From positions 1-12,286 of the forward strand of contig MUCU01000052.1 in assembly GCA_002817055.1 (NCBI GenBank): DNA of 12,286 bases. Direction: 5' to 3'. The notes under the pieces were generated by a model. The model did no database searches. It was not told the origin of the DNA and was given only the letters and a program-made list of their open reading frames with translations. The DNA comes from SAR202 cluster bacterium Io17-Chloro-G7. GTDB taxonomy: Bacteria > Chloroflexota > Dehalococcoidia > UBA3495. Positions 5,947 through 12,208 of this stretch are shown here, piece after piece. The translations under genes and the position numbers were made by a program. How positions within the stretch are numbered: position 1 is the first letter of the stretch; the number at the start of each line of letters is the position of its first letter.

Positions 5947-7671
5947 GTGACTTCAGACAAAAGCCTGGGTGGAGTGGACAAGACTTTGGCAAAATCGCTT
6001 TCAGTATCTAGATGGAGACATGGCTTGATCGGCTTCTTGGTCTTTGCCGCCCTGGTAGTTCTAGTGGCTTGCGGCGGAACAAACACAACTCCGGCCACCA
6101 GCACCGCAACTGTACTAGCGTCGGCCACTCAATCCGGGCTGACAGTTTTAAAGCAGGCGACCCCTTTGCCAACCACCACTCTAGTGCCGCCCAGCACCGC
6201 TTCACCAGCGAGTACCGTCGAACCCGCCGACGCCATTTCACCGGCGAGCACCGCCGGACCCGCCGAGACCATTTCACCGGCCAACACCGCTCCACCAGTC
6301 AACACCACCGAACCAACCGAGACCATTTCACCGGCCAACACTGCTCCACCAGCGAACACCGCCGAACCAACCGAGACCATCTCACCGACCAACACCGCTC
6401 CACCAGCCAGCACAATTTCACTGCCAGCTACTTTAGCACCATCCGCTACGCCCCCACCGGCTACCACACCTCCAGCCGATGACCGGGTCGCTGCTGAAAC
6501 TCCTCCGGCACTACGACCCTTGTTAGTGGAACGGAGATTCGAAAATCTCGCTTTCAGCCGGTTAACCAACTTGGCCCAGCCGGACGATGGCTCGAACAGG
6601 CTGTTCGTCACCGAGCAGGGCGGCCTAATCCGAGTTTTCCCCAATCATCGAGACGTTGCGGAAACCCAAGTGTTTCTCGACATTAAGGACCGGGTCAGTA
6701 CAGTGAATAACGAAGAGGGGCTTTTGGGACTGGCCTTCGATCCTGATTTCCAAATCAACGGTTCATTTTATGTTTATTACTCAGCCTCCGATCCGCGGCG
6801 TTCCGTAGTCTCCCGGTTCTCCGTCAGCGGGGACGATCCCAATCTTGCCGAAGGTGGCAGCGAGTTGGTGATCCTGGAAATTTCCCAACCGGCAGGCAAC
6901 CACAACGGTGGCCAGCTGGCCTTTAGCCCTGGAGGGTTCCTGTACATAGGCGTTGGAGACGGGGGACTGGGCGGCGACCCCTTCGGCAATGGGCAAAACA
7001 CGGGGACGCTGCTAGGCACAATTCTAAGGATCGACGTCTCAGTCGCAGTGGAAAGTGAGCCCTACCGTATCCCGGCCAACAACCCTTTCCTCGGGGTAGC
7101 CGGATCAAGGGAAGAGATTTTCGCCTACGGCCTACGCAATCCATGGCGTTTTTCTTTTGACATGGGGCCGGCTGATATGGGCCCGGCTAATGCGGGCTCA
7201 GCAAAGGCTGGGCGGGACGCTGGGGAAAAAGGAGAAGCGGGCAAGGCCGTAGAGATTTGGGTCGCGGACGTCGGGCAAAATCAATGGGAGGAAATAGATT
7301 TGGTCCGCCGCGGATTGAACTACGGTTGGAACGTCATGGAAGGAGGCCACTGTTTTTCCCCCAGGTCCGGGTGCGACGACACCACTTTGGAGTTTCCCTT
7401 GGCCGAATACGGAAGAGATGCTGGTTGCTCAGTCACCGGCGGTTACGTTTACCGGGGAAACAAACTTCCGTCTTTGGCTGGGGCCTACGTTTTCGGCGAC
7501 TTCTGCTCCGGGACCGTCTGGGGAATGCGCTACGACGGCACGTCGGTAACCGACAGCATCCGGTTGGCGGAATCTGGGCTCAACATCACTTCTTTCGGCC
7601 AAGACCTGGCCGGGGAGATTTACATCCTGTCCCGCAACGACGGCATCTACCGCTTGGCAAGGCCGGATTAA
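5947..7671 (+). CDS. Lipoprotein PQQ-dependent sugar dehydrogenase-like (GSDH/HHIP beta-propeller) with Thr/Pro stalk
   Basis: A 574-residue secreted, lipid-anchored oxidoreductase. The signal peptide spans residues 21-41 (RWRHGLIGFLVFAALVVLVA) with lipobox LVAC, Cys42. Residues 43-190 form a Thr/Ser/Pro/Ala stalk, of which 86-175 are hexapeptide modules. The catalytic domain (about 191-574) is a soluble glucose dehydrogenase-like six-bladed propeller: FVTEQGGLIRVF, EEGLLGLAFDPDF (256-268), GNHNGGQLAFSPGGFLYIGV (317-336) with His319 in the place of the general-base His of sGDH, YGLRNPWRFSFD (394-405), ADVGQNQWEEID (440-451), NYGWNVMEG (458-466) and VTGGYVYRG (496-504). Four cysteines (469, 476, 494, 520) could form disulfides, as expected outside the cell. 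Residues 406-434 are an unusual low-complexity insert. The GTG start has AAAGGA 4 bases upstream, and an ATG-free N-terminus makes it the best start. PQQ use and sugar as substrate are family inferences; stop TAA. Confidence 0.88.
   Translation: MTSDKSLGGVDKTLAKSLSVSRWRHGLIGFLVFAALVVLVACGGTNTTPATSTATVLASATQSGLTVLKQATPLPTTTLVPPSTASPASTVEPADAISPASTAGPAETISPANTAPPVNTTEPTETISPANTAPPANTAEPTETISPTNTAPPASTISLPATLAPSATPPPATTPPADDRVAAETPPALRPLLVERRFENLAFSRLTNLAQPDDGSNRLFVTEQGGLIRVFPNHRDVAETQVFLDIKDRVSTVNNEEGLLGLAFDPDFQINGSFYVYYSASDPRRSVVSRFSVSGDDPNLAEGGSELVILEISQPAGNHNGGQLAFSPGGFLYIGVGDGGLGGDPFGNGQNTGTLLGTILRIDVSVAVESEPYRIPANNPFLGVAGSREEIFAYGLRNPWRFSFDMGPADMGPANAGSAKAGRDAGEKGEAGKAVEIWVADVGQNQWEEIDLVRRGLNYGWNVMEGGHCFSPRSGCDDTTLEFPLAEYGRDAGCSVTGGYVYRGNKLPSLAGAYVFGDFCSGTVWGMRYDGTSVTDSIRLAESGLNITSFGQDLAGEIYILSRNDGIYRLARPD
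6202..6471 (+). repeat. 18-bp modular repeat coding a hexapeptide stalk
   Basis: Residues 86-175 of the lipoprotein split cleanly into fifteen hexapeptides of the form xPx-x-Tx: SPASTV, EPADAI, SPASTA, GPAETI, SPANTA, PPVNTT, EPTETI, SPANTA, PPANTA, EPTETI, SPTNTA, PPASTI, then more degenerate SLPATL, APSATP, PPATTP. A three-module super-unit (SPANTA-PPxNTx-EPTETI, 54 bp) is duplicated almost exactly at the DNA level. Such Pro/Thr stalks hold a domain away from the membrane; the array is also a likely site of length variation. Confidence 0.85.
7159..7248 (+). repeat. 15-bp repeat insert inside the propeller domain
   Basis: Codons GAC ATG GGG CCG GCT (7159-7173) are repeated as GAT ATG GGC CCG GCT (7174-7188) and, more loosely, AAT GCG GGC TCA GCA (7189-7203), giving DMGPA-DMGPA-NAGSA and then KAGRDAGEKGEAGKA. 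The segment separates the conserved RNPWRFSFD from VEIWVADVGQNQ, which in relatives are joined by a few residues. It is in frame and probably a surface loop. Confidence 0.7.
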
Positions 7672-7765
7672 GGGGGCAGAGGAGCATAGTTCCCGAGCTT
7701 TGTGGCCAAACCGATGGCGCGTCAGTATCCGACGGCAGCGTACGGGGGGAATCAATACGTTGCTC

Positions 7766-7829
7766 CGGCGCAGGCCGGTTCCCTGGGCTTTGCGGATTTG
7801 AGAGGTTTTCTGGATTCCGGCCTGCGCCG
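7766..7829. repeat. 13-bp perfect inverted repeat with 38-nt loop
   Basis: CGGCGCAGGCCGG (7766-7778) is the exact reverse complement of CCGGCCTGCGCCG (7817-7829). It starts 94 bp after the lipoprotein stop. AAAAG rather than a T run follows on the plus strand, so it is not a standard terminator; an mRNA 3' structure or a remnant repetitive palindrome fits better. Confidence 0.75.
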
Positions 7830-7845
7830 AAAAGACGCACCCGAA

Positions 7846-7875
7846 CGTATCCCACTTTAACGTATCCCACTTTAA
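7846..7875. repeat. Perfect 15-bp tandem duplication
   Basis: CGTATCCCACTTTAA occurs twice head to tail (7846-7860, 7861-7875), immediately after the 13-bp inverted repeat. No function is evident. Confidence 0.9.
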
Positions 7876-8049
7876 TGTGACGCCAAGCATATACGCTTGA
7901 CAGGCAGCAACCCCGCATGATTTGCTGTGCCTGAGCCGGGAGAGCGCACTTGGTTGGGGAACACTACGGCTCTCGATGATTAAACGCAACACCTAGTCAA
8001 ATCACAACACCGATTCAATTCAAATGAAGCGAAATAAACACGAGGTCGA

Positions 8050-9000
8050 ATGATGGACGAAAAGTTGATTGGAGTGGCTATAGGCGGAAACAAGGTAGCG
8101 AATGTTCAAGCTGACATAGAGGCGGCGGAAAAGGTCGGCATTCAAGCGGCCTGGATGACCACCGGAGGCGCCAGGCTTGACAGCATCACTACTTTCGCAG
8201 CTACCGCCGCCCGAACTCAGAGTATAAAATTCGGCACCTCCATTGTCCCCACCTACCCTCGCCATCCCTTGGTGATGGTGCAACAAGCTCAAGTGGTGGG
8301 CCAATTGGCGCCGGGGAGGTTCCGCTTGGGAATCGGCCCCAGCCACCGCCCAACCATGCGGGCAATGGGAATCCAGATGCCCAGTCCCTTGGGCCACCTC
8401 CGAGACTACTTGAAGATACTCAAGGCGTTATTGCAGACAGGCAAGGTGGACTACGACGGCGAGTTTTATCAGGCCCACGACAGCATTGGAGAACCGGTCG
8501 ACGTACAGGTGATGGCGTCGGCCTTGCAGAGAAACTCCTTCGAGTTGTGCGGCGCCGAATCCGATGGCGCAATCAGCTGGGTGTGCCCCAGCGCCTACCT
8601 ACGGGACGTAGCCTTGCCAGCCATGAAAAAAGGAGCCGAGCAGGCCGGCAGGCCGGTTCCGCCTCTGATCGCTCACCTCCCCGTCTGTGTTCACGACAAT
8701 GTGGATGAGGTCCGGGCCGCTTTCCGTGAGCAGTTCCCGGTGTACCCGACCCTCCCTTTCTACAGGCGCATGCTGGTCAGCTCCGGATATCCTGAAGCGT
8801 CCCAGAAAACGTGGAGCGACGCCATGATGGACGGCTTGGTAGTCTATGGCGACGAAACGAAGGTGGCTGAAGGATTAAAGAAGTTGTTCTCCGACGGTGC
8901 CGGCGAAATTCTGGTTTCCCCGGTGCTGGCGGGCGATGACCGGTCCGCGTCTCTGAATAGGACCCTGAACCTACTGGGTCAGGTAGCCCAGTCCGGCTAG
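8050..9000 (+). CDS. Luciferase-like (LLM class) flavin/F420-dependent oxidoreductase
   Basis: A 316-residue cytoplasmic TIM-barrel protein of the bacterial luciferase-like superfamily. Typical signatures are IEAAEKVGIQAAWMT (23-37), FGTSIVPTYPRHP (61-73), LAPGRFRLGIGPSH (86-99), HLRDYLKILKALLQTGKVDYDGEFY (116-140) and the phosphate-binding region VMASALQRNSFELCGAESDG (154-173), with the domain closing in a GAGEILVSPV strand (283-292). Members use FMNH2 or coenzyme F420 to oxidise or reduce small organic molecules; the sequence does not decide which. Starts at 8050 and 8053 (ATG ATG) are both possible. GAGG at 8042-8045 is 4 bases from the first and 7 from the second, so the second may be the better one. 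The next gene, a GMC flavoprotein, follows after 179 bp on the same strand. Confidence 0.88.
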   Translation: MMDEKLIGVAIGGNKVANVQADIEAAEKVGIQAAWMTTGGARLDSITTFAATAARTQSIKFGTSIVPTYPRHPLVMVQQAQVVGQLAPGRFRLGIGPSHRPTMRAMGIQMPSPLGHLRDYLKILKALLQTGKVDYDGEFYQAHDSIGEPVDVQVMASALQRNSFELCGAESDGAISWVCPSAYLRDVALPAMKKGAEQAGRPVPPLIAHLPVCVHDNVDEVRAAFREQFPVYPTLPFYRRMLVSSGYPEASQKTWSDAMMDGLVVYGDETKVAEGLKKLFSDGAGEILVSPVLAGDDRSASLNRTLNLLGQVAQSG

Positions 9001-9070
9001 TAGAAACTGGGGCTGTGTCTGGATTTCGATGGCGCAAATGGCTAGTTTTAGAAATATGCGTCAAAATTGG

Positions 9071-9096
9071 CCGTTCGCCCTGAGCCAGTCGAAGGG
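9071..9096. repeat. REP-like palindromic repeat
   Basis: CCGTTCGCCCTGAGCC (9071-9086) followed by AGTCGAAGGG forms a short palindrome, TTCG (9074-9077) with CGAA (9090-9093) and CCCT with AGGG. The same 16 bases recur at 12193-12208. The sequence is close to a dispersed palindromic element (CGTTCGCCCTGAGC...GTCGAAGGG) that I recall from many unrelated bacterial genomes. It sits in the gap between the luciferase-like and GMC genes. Confidence 0.6.
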
Positions 9097-9179
9097 TTGC
9101 TCTGAGAAAAAACGGTCCGACAATCTCACCGGGACGTTCTATCAACAAGCCATAAAATCGATATCGGCAGGGGGCACAA

Positions 9180-10727
9180 TTGAAATATGACGTTTTAATA
9201 GTTGGCGCAGGCTCGGCAGGCTGCGTCCTGGCGGCCCGCATATCCGAAGACCCGGACCGGTCGGTGCTGCTCTTGGAGGCGGGGGCCGATTACCCGAACT
9301 TCGAGCACCTGCCCGACGAATTGAAGAACGGATTTAATCAGGATGCCTCCTCCCTTGATTCGCCTTTCAACTGGGCTTACCAGGCATCGGGAGCCCACGG
9401 TCAAGAATCCCCTTTGCAGGTTGCCCGAGGCAGGGTAGTTGGTGGCTCCAGCGCCGTGAACGGCCAGGTACTCCTGCGGGGCATTCCCGAGGATTACGAC
9501 TCTTGGGCGGAAATGGGAAACGACCAATGGTCTTTCATCAATGTGCTGCCATTCTTCAGAAAGCTAGAAACCGACGAAGATATACGCGACGACTTTCACG
9601 GCAGCGACGGCCCGATACCCGTCCGCAGGGAAAAACGGCAAAACTGGCGGCCCTACCAGTCGGCCTTTGTTGAAGCCTGCGTGACGGCGGGTTACGCGGA
9701 AAACGCCGACATGAATCACCCAGACTCCACCGGCGTGGGCCCCGTGCCGGTTAACACCGCCAACGGCATCCGCATGAACGTTGCCCTGACCTATTTGGAC
9801 CCGGCCAGGCACCGCCTGAACTTGACGGTCAAAGCCAATGTGCTTGCCAGGCGTGTCCTTTTCGAAGGCGACAGGGCAACTGGAGTGGAAGTGGAGAGCG
9901 ATGGTCAGATATTCGTCGTAGAAGCCGATCAGATCGTCCTCGCCGCTGGGGGAATCGCCTCTCCCCAACTGCTTTTGCTTTCGGGTGTGGGCCCGGCCGA
10001 CCAGTTGCGAGAATTAGGAATTCCCGTGGTCCGGGACTTGCCCGGAGTTGGGCAGAACCTGCGGGACCACCCATTGGTAACCGTCGAATTGGCCGTCAAA
10101 GAAGGAGTCCACTTGGACATCAATGGCCCCCGGATACAAGCCGGGCTTCGCTACACCGCCGCCGGGTCGTCCCTGCGCAACGACATGCAGATTTTTCCAG
10201 GGAACTACGGTGGCCCGAAGACTGGAGATCCCTTGGGGGGCGCTTTGAAAACCCGGGAGCTGGGTGTGAGGCTGACCTGTATTCTGGAACTGGCCTACAG
10301 CGCCGGCGAACTGCGCTTGGCGTCGAATGACCCGACTGAAAAGCCGAAACTGGCCTACCGTTATCTGGAAGACCCACGGGACTTGGAGCGGTGCCGGGAA
10401 GCCGTACGGATTTGCCAGCGCCTGCTGGAACACCCGTCCCTCCAATCAATCGTCGACCATTGGGCGGAACCCACCGAGCAAGACCTGGTATCCGACCAGT
10501 CATTGGACGCATGGTTGGCCAAAAACATCAGCACCGCCCAGCACACCTGCGGCACCTGTAAGATGGGGCCGGATTCCGACCCAATGGCCGTTGTGGATCA
10601 GTATGGCAAGGTGAAAGGTATAACAGGCCTAACAGTAGCCGACCTGTCCATCGCCCCCAACGTAGTCAGGGCCAATACCAATGCCACCGCAATCATGATC
10701 GGGGAGAGGGTGTCGGGGTGGATATAA
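9180..10727 (+). CDS. GMC-family FAD-dependent oxidoreductase (choline dehydrogenase-like)
   Basis: A 515-residue flavoprotein that would oxidise an alcohol group of a small organic substrate. The N-terminus, MKYDVLIVGAGSAGCVLAAR, carries the FAD-binding GxGxxG (residues 9-14), with the ribose-binding Glu33 in LLLEAG. GMC signature 1 is GRVVGGSSAVNG (84-95). Signature 2 is GGIASPQLLLLSGVG (257-271). The C-terminal active site has His455 in QHTCGTCKMG and Asn499/Asn501 in RANTNATA, matching the His/Asn pair of the choline dehydrogenase branch. No signal peptide is seen, so it is cytoplasmic. The TTG start has AGGGGG 5 bases upstream, and starting there keeps the beta-strand before the FAD loop. 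Electron acceptor and substrate are not evident. It may be co-transcribed with the luciferase-like gene, and a hairpin at 10806-10850 closes the unit. Confidence 0.93.
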   Translation: MKYDVLIVGAGSAGCVLAARISEDPDRSVLLLEAGADYPNFEHLPDELKNGFNQDASSLDSPFNWAYQASGAHGQESPLQVARGRVVGGSSAVNGQVLLRGIPEDYDSWAEMGNDQWSFINVLPFFRKLETDEDIRDDFHGSDGPIPVRREKRQNWRPYQSAFVEACVTAGYAENADMNHPDSTGVGPVPVNTANGIRMNVALTYLDPARHRLNLTVKANVLARRVLFEGDRATGVEVESDGQIFVVEADQIVLAAGGIASPQLLLLSGVGPADQLRELGIPVVRDLPGVGQNLRDHPLVTVELAVKEGVHLDINGPRIQAGLRYTAAGSSLRNDMQIFPGNYGGPKTGDPLGGALKTRELGVRLTCILELAYSAGELRLASNDPTEKPKLAYRYLEDPRDLERCREAVRICQRLLEHPSLQSIVDHWAEPTEQDLVSDQSLDAWLAKNISTAQHTCGTCKMGPDSDPMAVVDQYGKVKGITGLTVADLSIAPNVVRANTNATAIMIGERVSGWI

Positions 10728-10805
10728 TTCCAATCGACGACGCTCTCTCGCTAATCAAGAATCGCCATTGGCCAGTATCGGAATAGTCGCTGAATAACAA
10801 CTCAG

Positions 10806-10850
10806 ACAATGAATAGGGGTACCGACTAAACTGGTACCCCTATTCATTGT
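10806..10850. terminator. 18-bp perfect hairpin between convergent genes
   Basis: ACAATGAATAGGGGTACC (10806-10823) pairs without mismatch with 10833-10850 around the 9-nt loop GACTAAACT. It lies 79 bp after the GMC stop and 68 bp from the end of the minus-strand AhpD-like gene, so it is placed to stop transcription from both sides. A clear T run is missing, but the lower half of the stem is AT-rich. A remnant palindromic element is the alternative. Confidence 0.65.
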
Positions 10851-10917
10851 GGTTACCACATTACAGAAACCTAAACAATTAACCCTATCCCAACTGAACT
10901 TGGAATTGAGTTTGGAA

Positions 10918-11565
10918 TTAGTCCCCGGAAACCGCCGCTTGCTTCGTGGGCGTCTTGGCTAGCTTGCCAAATTCCTTGGGAGTGGAGTCGTCCTTAAACG
11001 CCAGCTTGCCCAACAAGGGCTCCCATCCTCGGTCAGAGTCCAACTCGGCTCCCAATCCGTCGGCCAAGCGGTCCATGTAATTGAACAAGCAGGTTATGTG
11101 GACGATGTCCACAATATCCTCATCGGCCCAACCGACGGACTTTAGCTCCTCCACATAGGCGCCCTTGGTATTGCCCGGATCCACGGTTAGTGACTCGGCG
11201 AACTCCAGCATCGCCACCTGTTTGGGCGTCAAGTTGGCATTGTGGTAATCGTTTCCGACTTGCTCGGCGAGTTGGGAATCGGGGTCTGCGTTATGCAACG
11301 CCGTTGCATGAGCAAGGGTTCAATACTGGCATTTGTTGATCGCCGAAACCACTGTGGCAATCATCTCTCGCTCGGCTGGTGTTAGGCCGGAATCGCCGCG
11401 CATTACGGAGCCAATGTGGGCGGCCAGGGTCTGCACGATCTTGGGGCGGATGCTGGAGACGGCTTGGACGTTGGGAATGAAACCGCGGGCCTCAAGCATC
11501 TCATCGTAGACTTCTTTAATCTGCCCTGTAGCCGCTTCGTAAGGGATGGTCCTGACGTATGGCAT
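10918..11565 (-). CDS. AhpD-like peroxidase-related selenoprotein (CxxU), UGA read through as selenocysteine
   Basis: One frame of 216 codons runs from ATG 11565 to TAA 10918 with a single in-frame TGA (11322-11320) at codon 82. The protein before it, LTPAEREMIATVVSAINKCQ (61-80) then Y, and after it, TLAHATALHNADPD, join to the AhpD motif E-x11-C-x2-[C]-x3-H: Glu67, Cys79, Sec82 and His86 have exactly the spacing of Glu118, Cys130, Cys133 and His137 in M. tuberculosis AhpD. Downstream, LTPKQVAMLEFAESLTVDPG and a VHITCLFNYMDRLADGLGAEL-like end (about 178-198) are standard for the uncharacterised peroxidase-related branch. The expected role is a cytoplasmic thiol/selenol peroxidase or disulfide reductase. 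AAGGAG lies 5-6 bases before the ATG. TGA ends other genes here, so UGA is not reassigned. A recent nonsense mutation is the alternative; the hairpin after the TGA argues against it. Confidence 0.85.
11286..11315 (-). promoter_or_regulatory. Bacterial SECIS-like hairpin directing Sec insertion
   Basis: In the mRNA, ten bases after the UGA, AUGCAAC (11309-11303) pairs with GUUGCAU (11299-11293) around the loop GGC. Below an internal loop, UUGC (11315-11312) pairs with GCAG (11289-11286). The apical loop begins 17 nt after the UGA and starts with G. Both fit the bacterial SECIS rules as I remember them: spacing of roughly 16-37 nt, a small loop, and a G among its first two bases. The element lies wholly in the coding region, as bacterial SECIS elements do. 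Confidence 0.75.
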
Positions 11566-11607
11566 GCTGTCTCCTTATGTTGACGTATTTTGAGTGATCC
11601 TATTGCT

Positions 11608-11640
11608 GCTGGTCGGAATTAAGATGATCTTTTGACCAGC
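11608..11640. repeat. Inverted repeat upstream of the AhpD-like gene
   Basis: GCTGGTC (11608-11614) and GACCAGC (11634-11640) are perfect inverted copies with a 19-nt spacer that itself contains AAGATGATCTT. It sits about 45 bp before the minus-strand ATG at 11565, in the region between divergent genes, and could be an operator or leader hairpin; nothing else supports a regulator site. Confidence 0.35.
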
Positions 11641-11678
11641 TAAGGTTCGGCCGCTTCCACTTGGCGGTCCGAAACTCC

Positions 11679-11707
11679 TTGTCCGTGTCCACACCTAGAG
11701 TTATACT
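11679..11707 (+). promoter_or_regulatory. Promoter of the NIPSNAP-family gene
   Basis: TTGTCC (11679-11684) and TATACT (11702-11707) are separated by exactly 17 bases, giving four and five matches to sigma70 consensus. The transcript would start near 11714 and leave a leader of about 120 nt before the ATG at 11838. Confidence 0.45.
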
Positions 11708-11837
11708 GGCCCCGAATATACCGAAGCCGAGGTGTGAAACCGAACATAAATTCCGCTTTGGTATTTGAGTATGACCGGCGTGGATCAACTGTATCCAGCA
11801 GCCATATCGCAAACTAATAAAAAACAAGGAGCCCAAT

Positions 11838-12149
11838 ATGATTTACCAGCTTCGCACCTACACGGTCAACAAGGGAATGATGGACGACTGGGTTAACCTT
11901 TTCAACGACAAGCTGGTTGGAATTATGGCCGACAACGGCATCAAGGTCGAAGATGCCTGGGTCAACCTCGACAAGAACCAATTCATCTGGATCCGTTCCT
12001 TCGCCAGCCCCGAAGACGTGACGGCAAAAGAAGCTGCTTTCTACGGCTCAGCCGACTGGAATGCTGTTATGGACCACGCCCGCACCCATTTGGCCCGCAT
12101 TCAGGTTGAACCCATGGAGTCGGTGCTAAAAGTGCCTGCCTCCCGCTAA
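11838..12149 (+). CDS. NIPSNAP-family protein
   Basis: A 103-residue protein of the NIPSNAP (ferredoxin-like alpha+beta barrel) family. It opens with MIYQLRTYTVNKGMMDDWVN, the classic IYELRxYxxxPG-type first strand and helix. The middle, VEDAWVNLDKNQFIWIRSFA (residues 37-56), matches the W-x-x-x-x-x-x-x-x-x-I-W-x-R-x-F/Y pattern of the second and third strands. SADWNAVMDHARTHLARIQV (76-95) is the final helix and strand. The length equals a single NIPSNAP domain. Bacterial members are small dimeric proteins without established function; some are fused or linked to oxidative catabolism. AAGGAG (11826-11831) lies 6 bases before the ATG. It is divergent from the AhpD-like selenoprotein. Confidence 0.88.
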   Translation: MIYQLRTYTVNKGMMDDWVNLFNDKLVGIMADNGIKVEDAWVNLDKNQFIWIRSFASPEDVTAKEAAFYGSADWNAVMDHARTHLARIQVEPMESVLKVPASR

Positions 12150-12192
12150 CCGATTAGACCGGTAACGATCCCCCAGATCTTGGAGTCCTTAT

Positions 12193-12208
12193 CCGTTCGC
12201 CCTGAGCC
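12193..12208. repeat. Half copy of the REP-like repeat
   Basis: CCGTTCGCCCTGAGCC is identical to 9071-9086, but the right half of the palindrome is replaced by unrelated AT-rich sequence. A further partial match, CCGTTCGACAGCGAGG, lies at the window edge (12269-12284). Confidence 0.55.

Larger units (their letters stand above)
7672..8049. other. Intergenic gap with inverted and tandem repeats, no gene seen
   Basis: The gap separates the sugar dehydrogenase-like lipoprotein from the luciferase-like gene. Open frames exist on both strands, but without ribosome binding sites or family-like sequence. It contains a 13-bp inverted repeat (7766-7829) and a perfect 15-bp duplication (7846-7875). Confidence 0.6.

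Noticed and set aside
7429..7992. Minus-strand 187-codon frame after the dehydrogenase
   Set aside because: It is partly antisense to the conserved propeller domain and partly runs through intergenic repeats; no family features.
10918..11298. A separate short gene starting at TTG 11298
   Set aside because: It is in frame with the upstream half, lacks its own start with a ribosome binding site, and completes the AhpD domain across the TGA.
11600..11836. Minus-strand 78-codon frame between the divergent genes
   Set aside because: No recognisable domain or ribosome binding site; it overlaps the promoter and leader of the NIPSNAP gene.
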